From: Clostridia bacterium
Lineage (GTDB): Bacteria; Bacillota_A; Clostridia; Christensenellales; Aristaeellaceae
Assembly (NCBI GenBank): GCA_900754775.1
Contig: CAAEDZ010000335.1
Location: 1 to 8,291 of the forward strand
Length of the DNA stretch: 8,291 nt
Reading direction: 5' to 3'
Shown: in pieces, positions 1-5,531 of the stretch
Layout of the letters: each line of letters starts with the position of its first letter
Position numbering within the stretch: the first letter of the stretch is position 1
Notes under the pieces: model-generated
The model's database searches: none
Seen by the model: the letters and a program-made list of their open reading frames with translations, nothing else
What the model was told of the DNA's origin: nothing
Made by a program: the position numbers and the translations under genes

Positions 1-740
1 GCCGGGGCGGCCTCGCCCTGCACTTCGGAAAGAGCGCGGGCGACGGCGGGGGCTATGGAAGACATATCCAGTTCCTGCGTGTGCGCGTCCTCGTTGCCGG
101 CGGCGCGGAAGGCCAGTTCGCGCGCCGTCTGCACGGAAAGGCCGCTGATGGCGCCAGCGATGGCCTTGTGGAGAGGGCCGCTCGCCCCCTGCAGGGCGCG
201 GACGATCGCTTCCCCGGGCGCGTCGAAGGGCGTCTTGCCGTGGGCGGGCGGGCGCTCGTAGCGCAGGCCGGGCAGCACTTCGCGCACGGAGGACATGCTC
301 TCCGTCACCCGCCGCGCGCATTCGAGGATGCGCCCTTCCCCGTCCACGAAGATGAGGTTGGAGTGCCGCCCCATGAACTCGCAGATCAGTATCTTGCGGG
401 CGCTGTCGCCCAGTTCGTCCAAATGCTCAAATTCGATTTCCAGTATGCGGTCGCCATTGATCTGCCGCACGTCGCGCACGCGGCCGCCGGAAATGTGCTT
501 GCGCAAAAGCATGCACAGCATCGGCGGTTCCAGCGGGCTGACCTTCTTCTCCCGCGTGATGTGGGCGCGGGCGCAACCGGCGCTGGCAGAGAGCAAAAGC
601 AGCTGGTTGCGGCCGTGGTTGCGCACCAGTATGTTCAGTTCGTCGCGCTCGGGCTGCGTTATTCTGTCCACGCGCCCGCCCACCAGCGCTTCACGCAGCT
701 CCCGCGTCACCAGCGAGAGCGTCAATCCATCCATCGGCAT
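1..740 (-). CDS. rqcH: RqcH (Rqc2/NFACT family) ribosome quality-control factor, C-terminus cut off by window edge
   Basis: This is the N-terminal 246 residues of an NFACT-family protein, older name fibronectin-binding protein FbpA. In the family, RqcH binds obstructed 50S subunits that carry peptidyl-tRNA and recruits tRNA-Ala to add C-terminal alanine tails that mark the peptide for degradation. What I see: the N-terminal M-x-x-DG motif (Asp4-Gly5), GGRVDRI (21-27), PPMLCMLLRKH (72-82), the Asp97-Arg98 pair in NGDRILEIEF, and ELGD followed by GRHSNLIFVDG. Asp97-Arg98 fall at the positions I recall as essential for tRNA recruitment in B. subtilis RqcH, so the protein looks functional. The start is ATG at 740, with GGAGG at 749-753 eight bases upstream. 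The coiled coil and C-terminal domains lie outside the window. It is transcribed divergently from gerM. Family identity is very secure; the alanine-tailing role is inferred from the family. Confidence 0.95.
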   Translation of the reverse strand, partial: MPMDGLTLSLVTRELREALVGGRVDRITQPERDELNILVRNHGRNQLLLLSASAGCARAHITREKKVSPLEPPMLCMLLRKHISGGRVRDVRQINGDRILEIEFEHLDELGDSARKILICEFMGRHSNLIFVDGEGRILECARRVTESMSSVREVLPGLRYERPPAHGKTPFDAPGEAIVRALQGASGPLHKAIAGAISGLSVQTARELAFRAAGNEDAHTQELDMSSIAPAVARALSEVQGEAAP

Positions 741-763
741 GGCAATATCCTCCAGTCGATGCT

Positions 764-792
764 ATTATATCGGAAATCATGGGATTGCGCAA
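764..792 (-). promoter_or_regulatory. Sigma-A promoter for rqcH
   Basis: On the minus strand, a -35 TTGCGC (792-787) is separated by exactly 17 bases from a perfect -10 TATAAT (769-764). Transcription should start near 757, giving a very short leader that still contains the GGAGG site at 749-753. The -35 is weak (three of six matches), but the -10 and spacing are ideal. The -35 overlaps that of the opposing promoter. Confidence 0.7.
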
Positions 793-813
793 GACGCGGC
801 TTTGTGATAAAAT
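785..813 (+). promoter_or_regulatory. Extended -10 promoter for the gerM-rph/rdgB-ysnB operon
   Basis: A -35 TTGCGC (785-790) is followed after 17 bases by TAAAAT (808-813). A TG at 805-806 makes the extended -10 form TGATAAAAT, which can offset a weak -35. The expected start is near 820, leaving about 62 bases of leader before the gerM ATG. The leader contains CCCCTCCC (826-833), whose CCCTCC (827-832) is complementary to the GGAGGG of the gerM ribosome binding site (871-876). Confidence 0.6.
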
Positions 814-882
814 GGCGAGGAATAGCCCCTCCCGCGCGGGAATACATTGGACTGAAAAGGACTTGCGTGAGGAGGGTGCTTG

Positions 883-2037
883 ATGAGATTCACCGGGAAA
901 GAGCGAAAGATGTACATGTTGGCGCTGGGGCTGCTGGTGGCGGCCATCGCGCTGGCCTGTACGTGGACGATGTGGTCGCGGCCCGCGAGCCAGACCTCGC
1001 AGGGCGCGCAGACGCCCTCGCCGGCGCCCTCGGAAACGCCCGCGCCGGAAGAGACGCCGCAGTCGGAGGCGACGCTCGCCCCGGAGGGGACGGTCGCTCC
1101 GGAGGAGAGCGCAGAACCGGACGAAGAGGCGCTCAGCGCCGACGCGGGCACGGTGGATACCGTGGTCTACTATCAGGACAACTACGGCTATCTGGTGCCG
1201 GTGCAGTGCAGGGTGCCCGCTGAGGACGGCATCGCCAAGGCCACGCTTTCGCTGATGGTCAAGTCCACCGCCAATGACATGCAGGCGGCGCGGCTGGGGC
1301 TGCGCACAGTGCTGCCGGAAAACCTGTCCATGGATCTGGACATTGCCGGCGGGCTGGCCCGCATCGACCTTGGCAAGGAAGCCTTGGAAATGCCCGACGC
1401 GGCGGCGGAGAGCAACATGATCGCCGCCATCGTGCAGGCGCTGACGGAGTTTCCCACGGTGGAGAAGGTGGAATTCCTCATCGGCGGGCAGAGGCTGGAG
1501 ACGCTGCCGCACGGCACCAGCGTTTCCGGGCAGTTCACCCGCGAGGGTCTCAACCCCGAGATGGCCTCGGCGGGCATCGCTCTGGAGGACGCCGAGCCGG
1601 TGACGCTCTACTTCCCCGGCGACGCCAGCGACGTACTGGTGCCGGTGACGCGCATGGTCTACTCCGAGCCGGACATCAACACGGCGGTGGTGGAACTGTG
1701 CAAGGGGCCGAGCGCCTCAAGCCCGCTGGAAAACGTGCTGCCCGCCGGCTGCGGCGTCATCGACGTAAGCGTCGAGGACGGGGTGGCGAAGATCAATTTC
1801 ACCGGCGAATTCATCGAGCTGGCTGAGAACAGCGACGGCGGGAGGCTGGCGCTGAAGGCGCTGGTGCTGACCTGCACGCAGTTTGAGGGCATCGAGGGCG
1901 TGGAGATCTATGTGGACGGCGAACCTTACGATCCCGGCACGGACACGCTGGCTCTGCCCGCCTGCGCCAATGTCGTCGATGAGATCGTCGAGAGCGCCAT
2001 ACAGACGCAATCCTCTCTTATCTTTGAATTTGAATAA
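883..2037 (+). CDS. gerM: GerM-like lipoprotein with two GerMN domains
   Basis: A 384-residue envelope protein. Residues 10-26 form a hydrophobic segment ending in IALAC, which fits a lipobox with Cys26 as the lipidated residue; an uncleaved membrane anchor is the alternative. Residues about 40-86 are a Pro/Glu/Ser/Thr-rich linker, as expected for crossing the cell wall. Two related GerMN domains follow, at about 92-212 and 238-355. Each has LPxxxxxDxxxxxGxAxIxxxxE-like spacing and a VExVEFLIGG or IEGVEIYVDG strand. B. subtilis GerM also has tandem GerMN domains, is needed for sporulation and germination, and lies just before rph. ATG at 883 is preferred over TTG at 880 because GGAGG (871-875) is 7 bases from the ATG but too close to the TTG. 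Domain identity is strong. A sporulation role is inference, since GerMN proteins also occur in non-sporulating bacteria. Confidence 0.88.
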   Translation: MRFTGKERKMYMLALGLLVAAIALACTWTMWSRPASQTSQGAQTPSPAPSETPAPEETPQSEATLAPEGTVAPEESAEPDEEALSADAGTVDTVVYYQDNYGYLVPVQCRVPAEDGIAKATLSLMVKSTANDMQAARLGLRTVLPENLSMDLDIAGGLARIDLGKEALEMPDAAAESNMIAAIVQALTEFPTVEKVEFLIGGQRLETLPHGTSVSGQFTREGLNPEMASAGIALEDAEPVTLYFPGDASDVLVPVTRMVYSEPDINTAVVELCKGPSASSPLENVLPAGCGVIDVSVEDGVAKINFTGEFIELAENSDGGRLALKALVLTCTQFEGIEGVEIYVDGEPYDPGTDTLALPACANVVDEIVESAIQTQSSLIFEFE

Positions 2038-2052
2038 ACGGAGGCTATGGAA

Positions 2053-3375
2053 ATGAACGAAAGAGCTTCGGGCGAACTGCGAGAATTGAACATATATCCC
2101 GGCTTCACCGAGATGGCGGCGGGAAGCGCGCTGGTCTGCGCCGGGCGGACGCGCGTATTATGCACGGCCTCCGTACAGGAGGGCGTGCCGCCGTTTTTGC
2201 GGGACACGGGGCGCGGCTGGCTGACCGCGGAATACGCCATGCTGCCCGGCTCCACGCCCCAGCGCAAGGCGCGCGACGGCGTGAAAAAGGACGGGCGCGG
2301 CGTGGAGATCGGGCGGCTGATCGGCCGCTCGCTGCGCGCCGCCTGCGACCTGACGCGGCTGGGCGAGCGCACCATCTACATCGACTGCGACGTATTGCAG
2401 GCCGACGGCGGCACGCGCACGGCGGCGGTGACGGGCGGCTTCGTAGCCCTGTGTCTAGCGGTCAAAAAGCTGCTGGACGAAGGGCGCATCGTTGATTCTC
2501 CCGTCACGCGGCAGGTGGCGGCGGTGTCCGTGGGCATCGTGGGCGGCGTTCCCACGCTCGACCTCGACTACGCGCTGGACAGCCACGCCGAGGCCGACGT
2601 CAACGTGGTCATGACCCGGCAGCATGGCGAAATGGCCTACGCCGAGGTGCAGGGCACCGGCGAGGGACGGCCCTACCGCCGCGAGGAACTCGACGCGCTG
2701 CTCGACCTTGCGCAAGCGGGCGTGACGCAGCTGATGGACAAGCAGCTTGAGGCGCTGGGCGAGGCCGCGGGCGTCATCGGCAGAAAGCCGGTGCTGGTGC
2801 TGGCCACGGGCAACTTTGGCAAGGTCAAGGAACTGCGCGCCATGCTCGGCGGGCGCTTCGACGTGCGCTCCATGCGCGAGATGGGCGCGGAGATGGACGT
2901 GGAGGAGACAGGCGAGACGTTTGAGGAAAACGCCCTCTTAAAGGCCGAGGCGCTGATGCGCGCCACCGGCTGCGCGGCGCTGGCGGACGATTCCGGCCTG
3001 ATCGTAGACGCGCTGGGCGGACGCCCCGGCGTCTATTCGGCGCGCTACTGCGGTGTACACGGCGACGACGAGGCCAACAACCAGCTGCTGCTCAAAGAGC
3101 TTGCGAACGTGCCCGAGCCGCGCACGGCGCGCTACGCCGCCGCCGTGGCCCTCTGCCGCCCGGGACACGAGCCTTTGGTGACCTATGGCGCCTGCGAGGG
3201 GGAAATTCTGCGCGAATACCGCGGCGAGGGCGGCTTTGGCTACGACCCGCTGTTTTTCTCCGACGACTTGCAGATGACGCTGGCTGAGGCCGCGCCGGAG
3301 ACAAAGAACGCCATTTCCCACCGCGCCCGCGCCGTGGAAAAGCTGCTGAAGCTGCTGGAGGCGGAAGATGCTTAG
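2053..3375 (+). CDS. rph-rdgB: Fused RNase PH and RdgB/HAM1 non-canonical purine NTP pyrophosphatase
   Basis: A single 440-residue chain with two complete enzymes. Residues 1-243 are RNase PH, a phosphorolytic 3'-5' exoribonuclease that trims tRNA 3' ends. Visible marks are VPPFLR (45-50), GWLTAEYAMLP (55-65), RLIGRSLRA (88-96), the phosphate-binding GGTRT (119-123) and AEADVNVVMT (179-188). The usual N-terminal DGR is replaced by NER. Residues 244-440 are RdgB, which hydrolyses dITP, ITP and XTP to monophosphates. It shows TGNFGK (252-257), TFEENALLKAE (289-299), the catalytic-site ADDSGL (311-316), GGRPGVYSARY (322-332), FGYDPLF (395-401) and SHRARA (422-427). There is no linker, stop or start codon at the junction near 2782. 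Start: GGAGG (2040-2044) is 8 bases from ATG 2053 but only 2 from ATG 2047, so 2053 is preferred. It begins 15 bases after the gerM stop and overlaps the next gene by 8 bases. Confidence 0.93.
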   Translation: MNERASGELRELNIYPGFTEMAAGSALVCAGRTRVLCTASVQEGVPPFLRDTGRGWLTAEYAMLPGSTPQRKARDGVKKDGRGVEIGRLIGRSLRAACDLTRLGERTIYIDCDVLQADGGTRTAAVTGGFVALCLAVKKLLDEGRIVDSPVTRQVAAVSVGIVGGVPTLDLDYALDSHAEADVNVVMTRQHGEMAYAEVQGTGEGRPYRREELDALLDLAQAGVTQLMDKQLEALGEAAGVIGRKPVLVLATGNFGKVKELRAMLGGRFDVRSMREMGAEMDVEETGETFEENALLKAEALMRATGCAALADDSGLIVDALGGRPGVYSARYCGVHGDDEANNQLLLKELANVPEPRTARYAAAVALCRPGHEPLVTYGACEGEILREYRGEGGFGYDPLFFSDDLQMTLAEAAPETKNAISHRARAVEKLLKLLEAEDA

Positions 3376-3835
3376 ATACATGCTGCTCTCCGACAGCCAC
3401 CGCGCCGGGGGCTGGCTTGTCAGGGCGGCGGAGGCATACGCGCAGGGCGGTTTCGACGGCGTTATCCACCTGGGCGACGTTCATGCCGACGCGCAGCGCT
3501 TTGCCGCACGCACGGGCGCGGCGCTCCTGTGCGTGCGCGGCAACTGCGATTCTCCCCTCTGCCCCGCCCCGGCGGAGCGCGTGGAGGAACTGGGCGGGGC
3601 GCGGATACTGCTTGCGCACGGCGACCGCTACGGGGTCAAGACCTCGCTGACGCATTTGAGCTACCGCGCCGAGGAGCTTGCCTGTCAGGCGGCGTTCTTT
3701 GGCCACACGCACCGCGCCTTCTGCGGCTATGTGGGCGGGGCGCTGCTTCTCAACCCCGGGGCGCTGCGCGACGGCGCCTGGGCGGAAGTGACCTTTGAGA
3801 CGGGAAAGATCGTGCCCCGCCTGCGCTCCCTGTGA
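3368..3835 (+). CDS. ysnB: MJ0936/YfcE-family metallophosphodiesterase
   Basis: A 155-residue calcineurin-like phosphoesterase of the small, single-domain MJ0936/YfcE type, at the family's usual length. The dinuclear metal-site motifs appear in order: SDSH (Asp9, His11), GD (Asp37), RGNCD (Asn59), AHGD (His84) and GHTH (His113, His115), followed by NPGAL near 129-133. Family members hydrolyse phosphodiesters in a divalent-metal-dependent way; the physiological substrate is generally unclear and I cannot assign one here. ATG at 3368 sits 6 bases after GGAGG (3357-3361) inside the end of the RNase PH-RdgB gene, giving an 8-base overlap and likely translational coupling. In B. subtilis the ysnB gene follows rdgB in the same way. 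A short imperfect hairpin overlaps the stop codon (3823-3839), but it has no real T-tract. Confidence 0.92.
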   Translation: MLRYMLLSDSHRAGGWLVRAAEAYAQGGFDGVIHLGDVHADAQRFAARTGAALLCVRGNCDSPLCPAPAERVEELGGARILLAHGDRYGVKTSLTHLSYRAEELACQAAFFGHTHRAFCGYVGGALLLNPGALRDGAWAEVTFETGKIVPRLRSL

Positions 3836-3853
3836 GCGTGCGGCCCATCTTTA

Positions 3854-3891
3854 ACATTTCGTATACATTTCTGTACAAACAGCGGACATTT
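3854..3891 (+). repeat. Three phased ACATTT direct repeats upstream of the transporter promoter
   Basis: ACATTTC occurs at 3854-3860 and 3865-3871, and ACATTT at 3886-3891. The start-to-start distances are 11 and 21 bases, about one and two helical turns, so all three lie on the same DNA face just upstream of the -35 at 3896. Such an arrangement is typical of an activator site, for example for an AraC-type regulator. No regulator gene is in view, so function is inferred. Confidence 0.4.
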
Positions 3892-3895
3892 GTGC

Positions 3896-3924
3896 TTGAC
3901 AAAACCGCCGAACTTTCGTATAAT
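3896..3924 (+). promoter_or_regulatory. Perfect consensus sigma-A promoter for the ABC transporter operon
   Basis: TTGACA (3896-3901), a spacer of exactly 17 bases, then TATAAT (3919-3924). All 12 consensus bases match. Transcription should start near 3931, giving a leader of about 73 bases before the ATG at 4004. A nine-base element, TTTCGTATA, overlaps the -10 (3914-3922) and is repeated at 3857-3865. A promoter this strong usually needs repression or other control, but none can be proven from sequence. Confidence 0.92.
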
Positions 3925-3934
3925 TTTCCTTGAA

Positions 3935-3979
3935 GGCGCGTCTGCGGAGGCGCGCCGCCCGCGGGGACGGCCCGTGGGC
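3935..3979 (+). promoter_or_regulatory. Two abutting hairpins in the 5' leader of the transporter mRNA
   Basis: The first hairpin pairs GGCGCG (3935-3940) with CGCGCC (3951-3956) around a 10-base loop. The second starts at the very next base: GCCCGCGGG (3957-3965) pairs with CCCGTGGGC (3971-3979), nine pairs including one G-U, with loop GACGG. No T-tract follows, so this is not a terminator. The ribosome binding site AAGGAG (3990-3995) lies unpaired downstream. The hairpins start about four bases from the predicted mRNA 5' end, so 5'-end stabilisation is the simplest guess. Confidence 0.6.
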
Positions 3980-4003
3980 AATCGAAGAAAAGGAGCTGTC
4001 ATT

Positions 4004-5338
4004 ATGAAGAAACTCGTGGCACTCGCTCTGACCCTGATCCTCGCGCTGGGCTGCATGGGCGCCTTCGCGGAGGAGACCACCGAGATCTACTTCCTCAACT
4101 TCAAGCCCGAGATCGCGGAAGTTTACGAAGAGATCGCCGCCGCTTACGAGGCGGAGACGGGCGTTCACGTCAACGTCGTCACCGCCGCCGCCGGCACCTA
4201 CGAGCAGACGCTGCGCTCGGAGATCGCCAAGGCCGACGCCCCCACCATCTTCCAGATCAACGGCCCGGTGGGTCTGCAGAGCTGGAAGGACTACTGCCTC
4301 GACCTTGCCGACACCGAGTTTTACAACATGCTTTCCGATAAGACGCTGGCCGTGACCGAGGGCGACGCCGTGTACGGCATCCCCTACGTGGTCGAGGGCT
4401 ACGGCATCATCTACAACGACGCCATCATGGACGCATACTTTGCCTCGGAGAACAAGTCCACCGAGTACACCTCCATGGACGAGATCAAGAGCTTCGACGC
4501 GCTCAAGGCCGTCGTTGAGGACATGACCGCCCTCAAGGATGAACTGGGCATTCAGGGCGTGTTCGCCTCCACCTCCATGGCCGCGGGCGAACAGTGGCGC
4601 TGGCAGACCCATCTGCTCAACATGCCCATCTACTACGAGTTCCGCGACGCGGGCGGCGAGAACACCATCCTCACCGGCCTGGACGCGGCGGAGATCACCT
4701 TCTCCTACAACGAGAACTTCAAAAACCTCTTTGACCTTTACACCAACAACAGCGTCACCGCCAAGGGCCTTCTGAGCAACAAGACCACCAACGATTCCAT
4801 GGCCGAGTTCGCGCTGGGCCAGTGCGCGATGGTGCAGAACGGCAACTGGGGCGCCAGCCAGATCCTCGGCGTGGAGGGCAACGTGGTCGCCAACGACGAC
4901 ATCAAGTTCCTGCCCCTCTACACCGGCGTCGAGGGCGAGGAAGCGCAGGGCCTGTGCATCGGCACGGAGAACTACCTGTGCGTCAACTCCCAGGTCTCCC
5001 CGGAGAAGCAGCAGGCTTCCATCGACTTCCTGGTCTGGCTGTTCAGCTCTGAGACCGGCAAGGCCTATGTGAAGAACGATCTGATGTTCCTCTCCCCGTT
5101 CAACACCTTCGAGGACGACGAGATGCCGGAAGACCCGCTCTCCCGCGAAGTGCTGCGCTGGATGGAGATGGACGGCGTGACCAGCGTGCCGTGGACGTTC
5201 GCCTGCTTCCCCTCGGAGCAGTTCAAGAACTACGTGGGCGACGCGCTGCTTGAGTATTTGCAGGGCTCCATGGACTGGGACGGCGTGGTGCAGGCCACCA
5301 TCGACGCCTGGGCCTCTGAGCGCGCTTTGACCGCGTAA
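4004..5338 (+). CDS. Extracellular solute-binding protein of a carbohydrate ABC importer (family 1)
   Basis: A 444-residue periplasmic-type binding protein that would capture a substrate outside the membrane and deliver it to the two permeases encoded downstream. Residues 1-22 are a signal peptide with the MKK start and a long hydrophobic core. Cleavage by signal peptidase I after AFA (22) fits well, but LALGC with Cys17 also fits a lipobox, so the anchoring mode is uncertain. The mature part has family-1 hallmarks: YEEIAAAYEAETGVHVNVV (41-59), APTIFQINGP (79-88), YGIPYVVEGYGIIYN (124-138), the AMVQNGNWGA segment (275-284) and a C-terminal EYLQGSMDWDGVVQATIDAWA helix region (417-437). AAGGAG (3990-3995) lies 8 bases before the ATG. 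Relatives carry oligosaccharides (MsmE/RafE type). The actual sugar cannot be read from the sequence, and a non-sugar ligand is possible. Confidence 0.92.
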   Translation: MKKLVALALTLILALGCMGAFAEETTEIYFLNFKPEIAEVYEEIAAAYEAETGVHVNVVTAAAGTYEQTLRSEIAKADAPTIFQINGPVGLQSWKDYCLDLADTEFYNMLSDKTLAVTEGDAVYGIPYVVEGYGIIYNDAIMDAYFASENKSTEYTSMDEIKSFDALKAVVEDMTALKDELGIQGVFASTSMAAGEQWRWQTHLLNMPIYYEFRDAGGENTILTGLDAAEITFSYNENFKNLFDLYTNNSVTAKGLLSNKTTNDSMAEFALGQCAMVQNGNWGASQILGVEGNVVANDDIKFLPLYTGVEGEEAQGLCIGTENYLCVNSQVSPEKQQASIDFLVWLFSSETGKAYVKNDLMFLSPFNTFEDDEMPEDPLSREVLRWMEMDGVTSVPWTFACFPSEQFKNYVGDALLEYLQGSMDWDGVVQATIDAWASERALTA

Positions 5339-5351
5339 ACCGCTTGCGCAG

Positions 5352-5388
5352 GGGCGGAGCGCTTGCGCATCTGCGCGGCGCTCCGCCC
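5352..5388 (+). terminator. Intercistronic stem-loop after the binding-protein gene (attenuator or mRNA stabiliser)
   Basis: An 11-pair perfect stem, GGGCGGAGCGC (5352-5362) with GCGCTCCGCCC (5378-5388). Its loop can form an inner GCGCA/TGCGC hairpin (5365-5369 and 5372-5376). The following bases, TTGACTGTTCTTTT, are T-rich but interrupted, so termination is probably partial. This position, between a binding-protein gene and its permeases, is where importer operons commonly reduce downstream expression. A ten-base direct repeat, CGCTTGCGCA, lies at 5341-5350 and 5360-5369. Confidence 0.7.
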
Positions 5389-5411
5389 TTGACTGTTCTT
5401 TTGACGATCAT

Positions 5412-5509
5412 GGCCCCTGTTTGTCGGGGCCGCCGCGCGCAAATCCACTCTGCGGCGCGGCTGTGGCGGCGAACGCCCTTTTCCGCCGCCATATCGCCCG
5501 GGTGCGGGC
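5412..5509 (+). promoter_or_regulatory. Three further hairpins in the gap before the first permease gene
   Basis: GGCCCC (5412-5417) pairs with GGGGCC (5426-5431). TGGCGGCG (5464-5471) pairs with CGCCGCCA (5484-5491) around a 12-base loop. GCCCG (5496-5500) pairs with CGGGC (5505-5509). The last ends 11 bases before the AGGGGG ribosome binding site (5521-5526). No promoter with a credible -10 is visible in this gap, so the permeases appear to depend on read-through from 3931. Confidence 0.5.
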
Positions 5510-5531
5510 ACTTTACCAAGAGGGGGATAGT

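Noticed and set aside
831..840. CCCGCGCGGG palindrome in the gerM leader as an operator
   Set aside because: It is short, GC-only and common by chance in this composition, and it lies downstream of the predicted start without a matching second half-site.
81..1223. Long plus-strand open frame of 380 codons
   Set aside because: It runs antisense to rqcH and then through the start of gerM, has no ribosome binding site and gives an Ala/Arg/His-rich product with no motifs. The rqcH and gerM frames have recognisable family motifs.
3823..3843. Hairpin GCGCTC/GAGCGT at the end of ysnB as a terminator
   Set aside because: The stem is only six pairs including one G-U, overlaps the stop codon, and is followed by GCGGCCCATCTTT rather than a T-tract. 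At best it is weak.
3862..3867. TATACA as the -10 of a second upstream promoter
   Set aside because: No -35 candidate lies about 17 bases upstream; that stretch is the GC-rich end of ysnB. A duplicated operator element explains it better.
3851..4612. Minus-strand open frame of 253 codons across the transporter promoter
   Set aside because: It is antisense to the binding-protein gene and passes through a perfect promoter and leader. The product shows no family features.
5389..5420. TTGACT and TTGACG after the 5352-5388 hairpin as -35 elements for a permease promoter
   Set aside because: No -10-like hexamer is found 15-19 bases downstream; the region there is GC-rich hairpin sequence.
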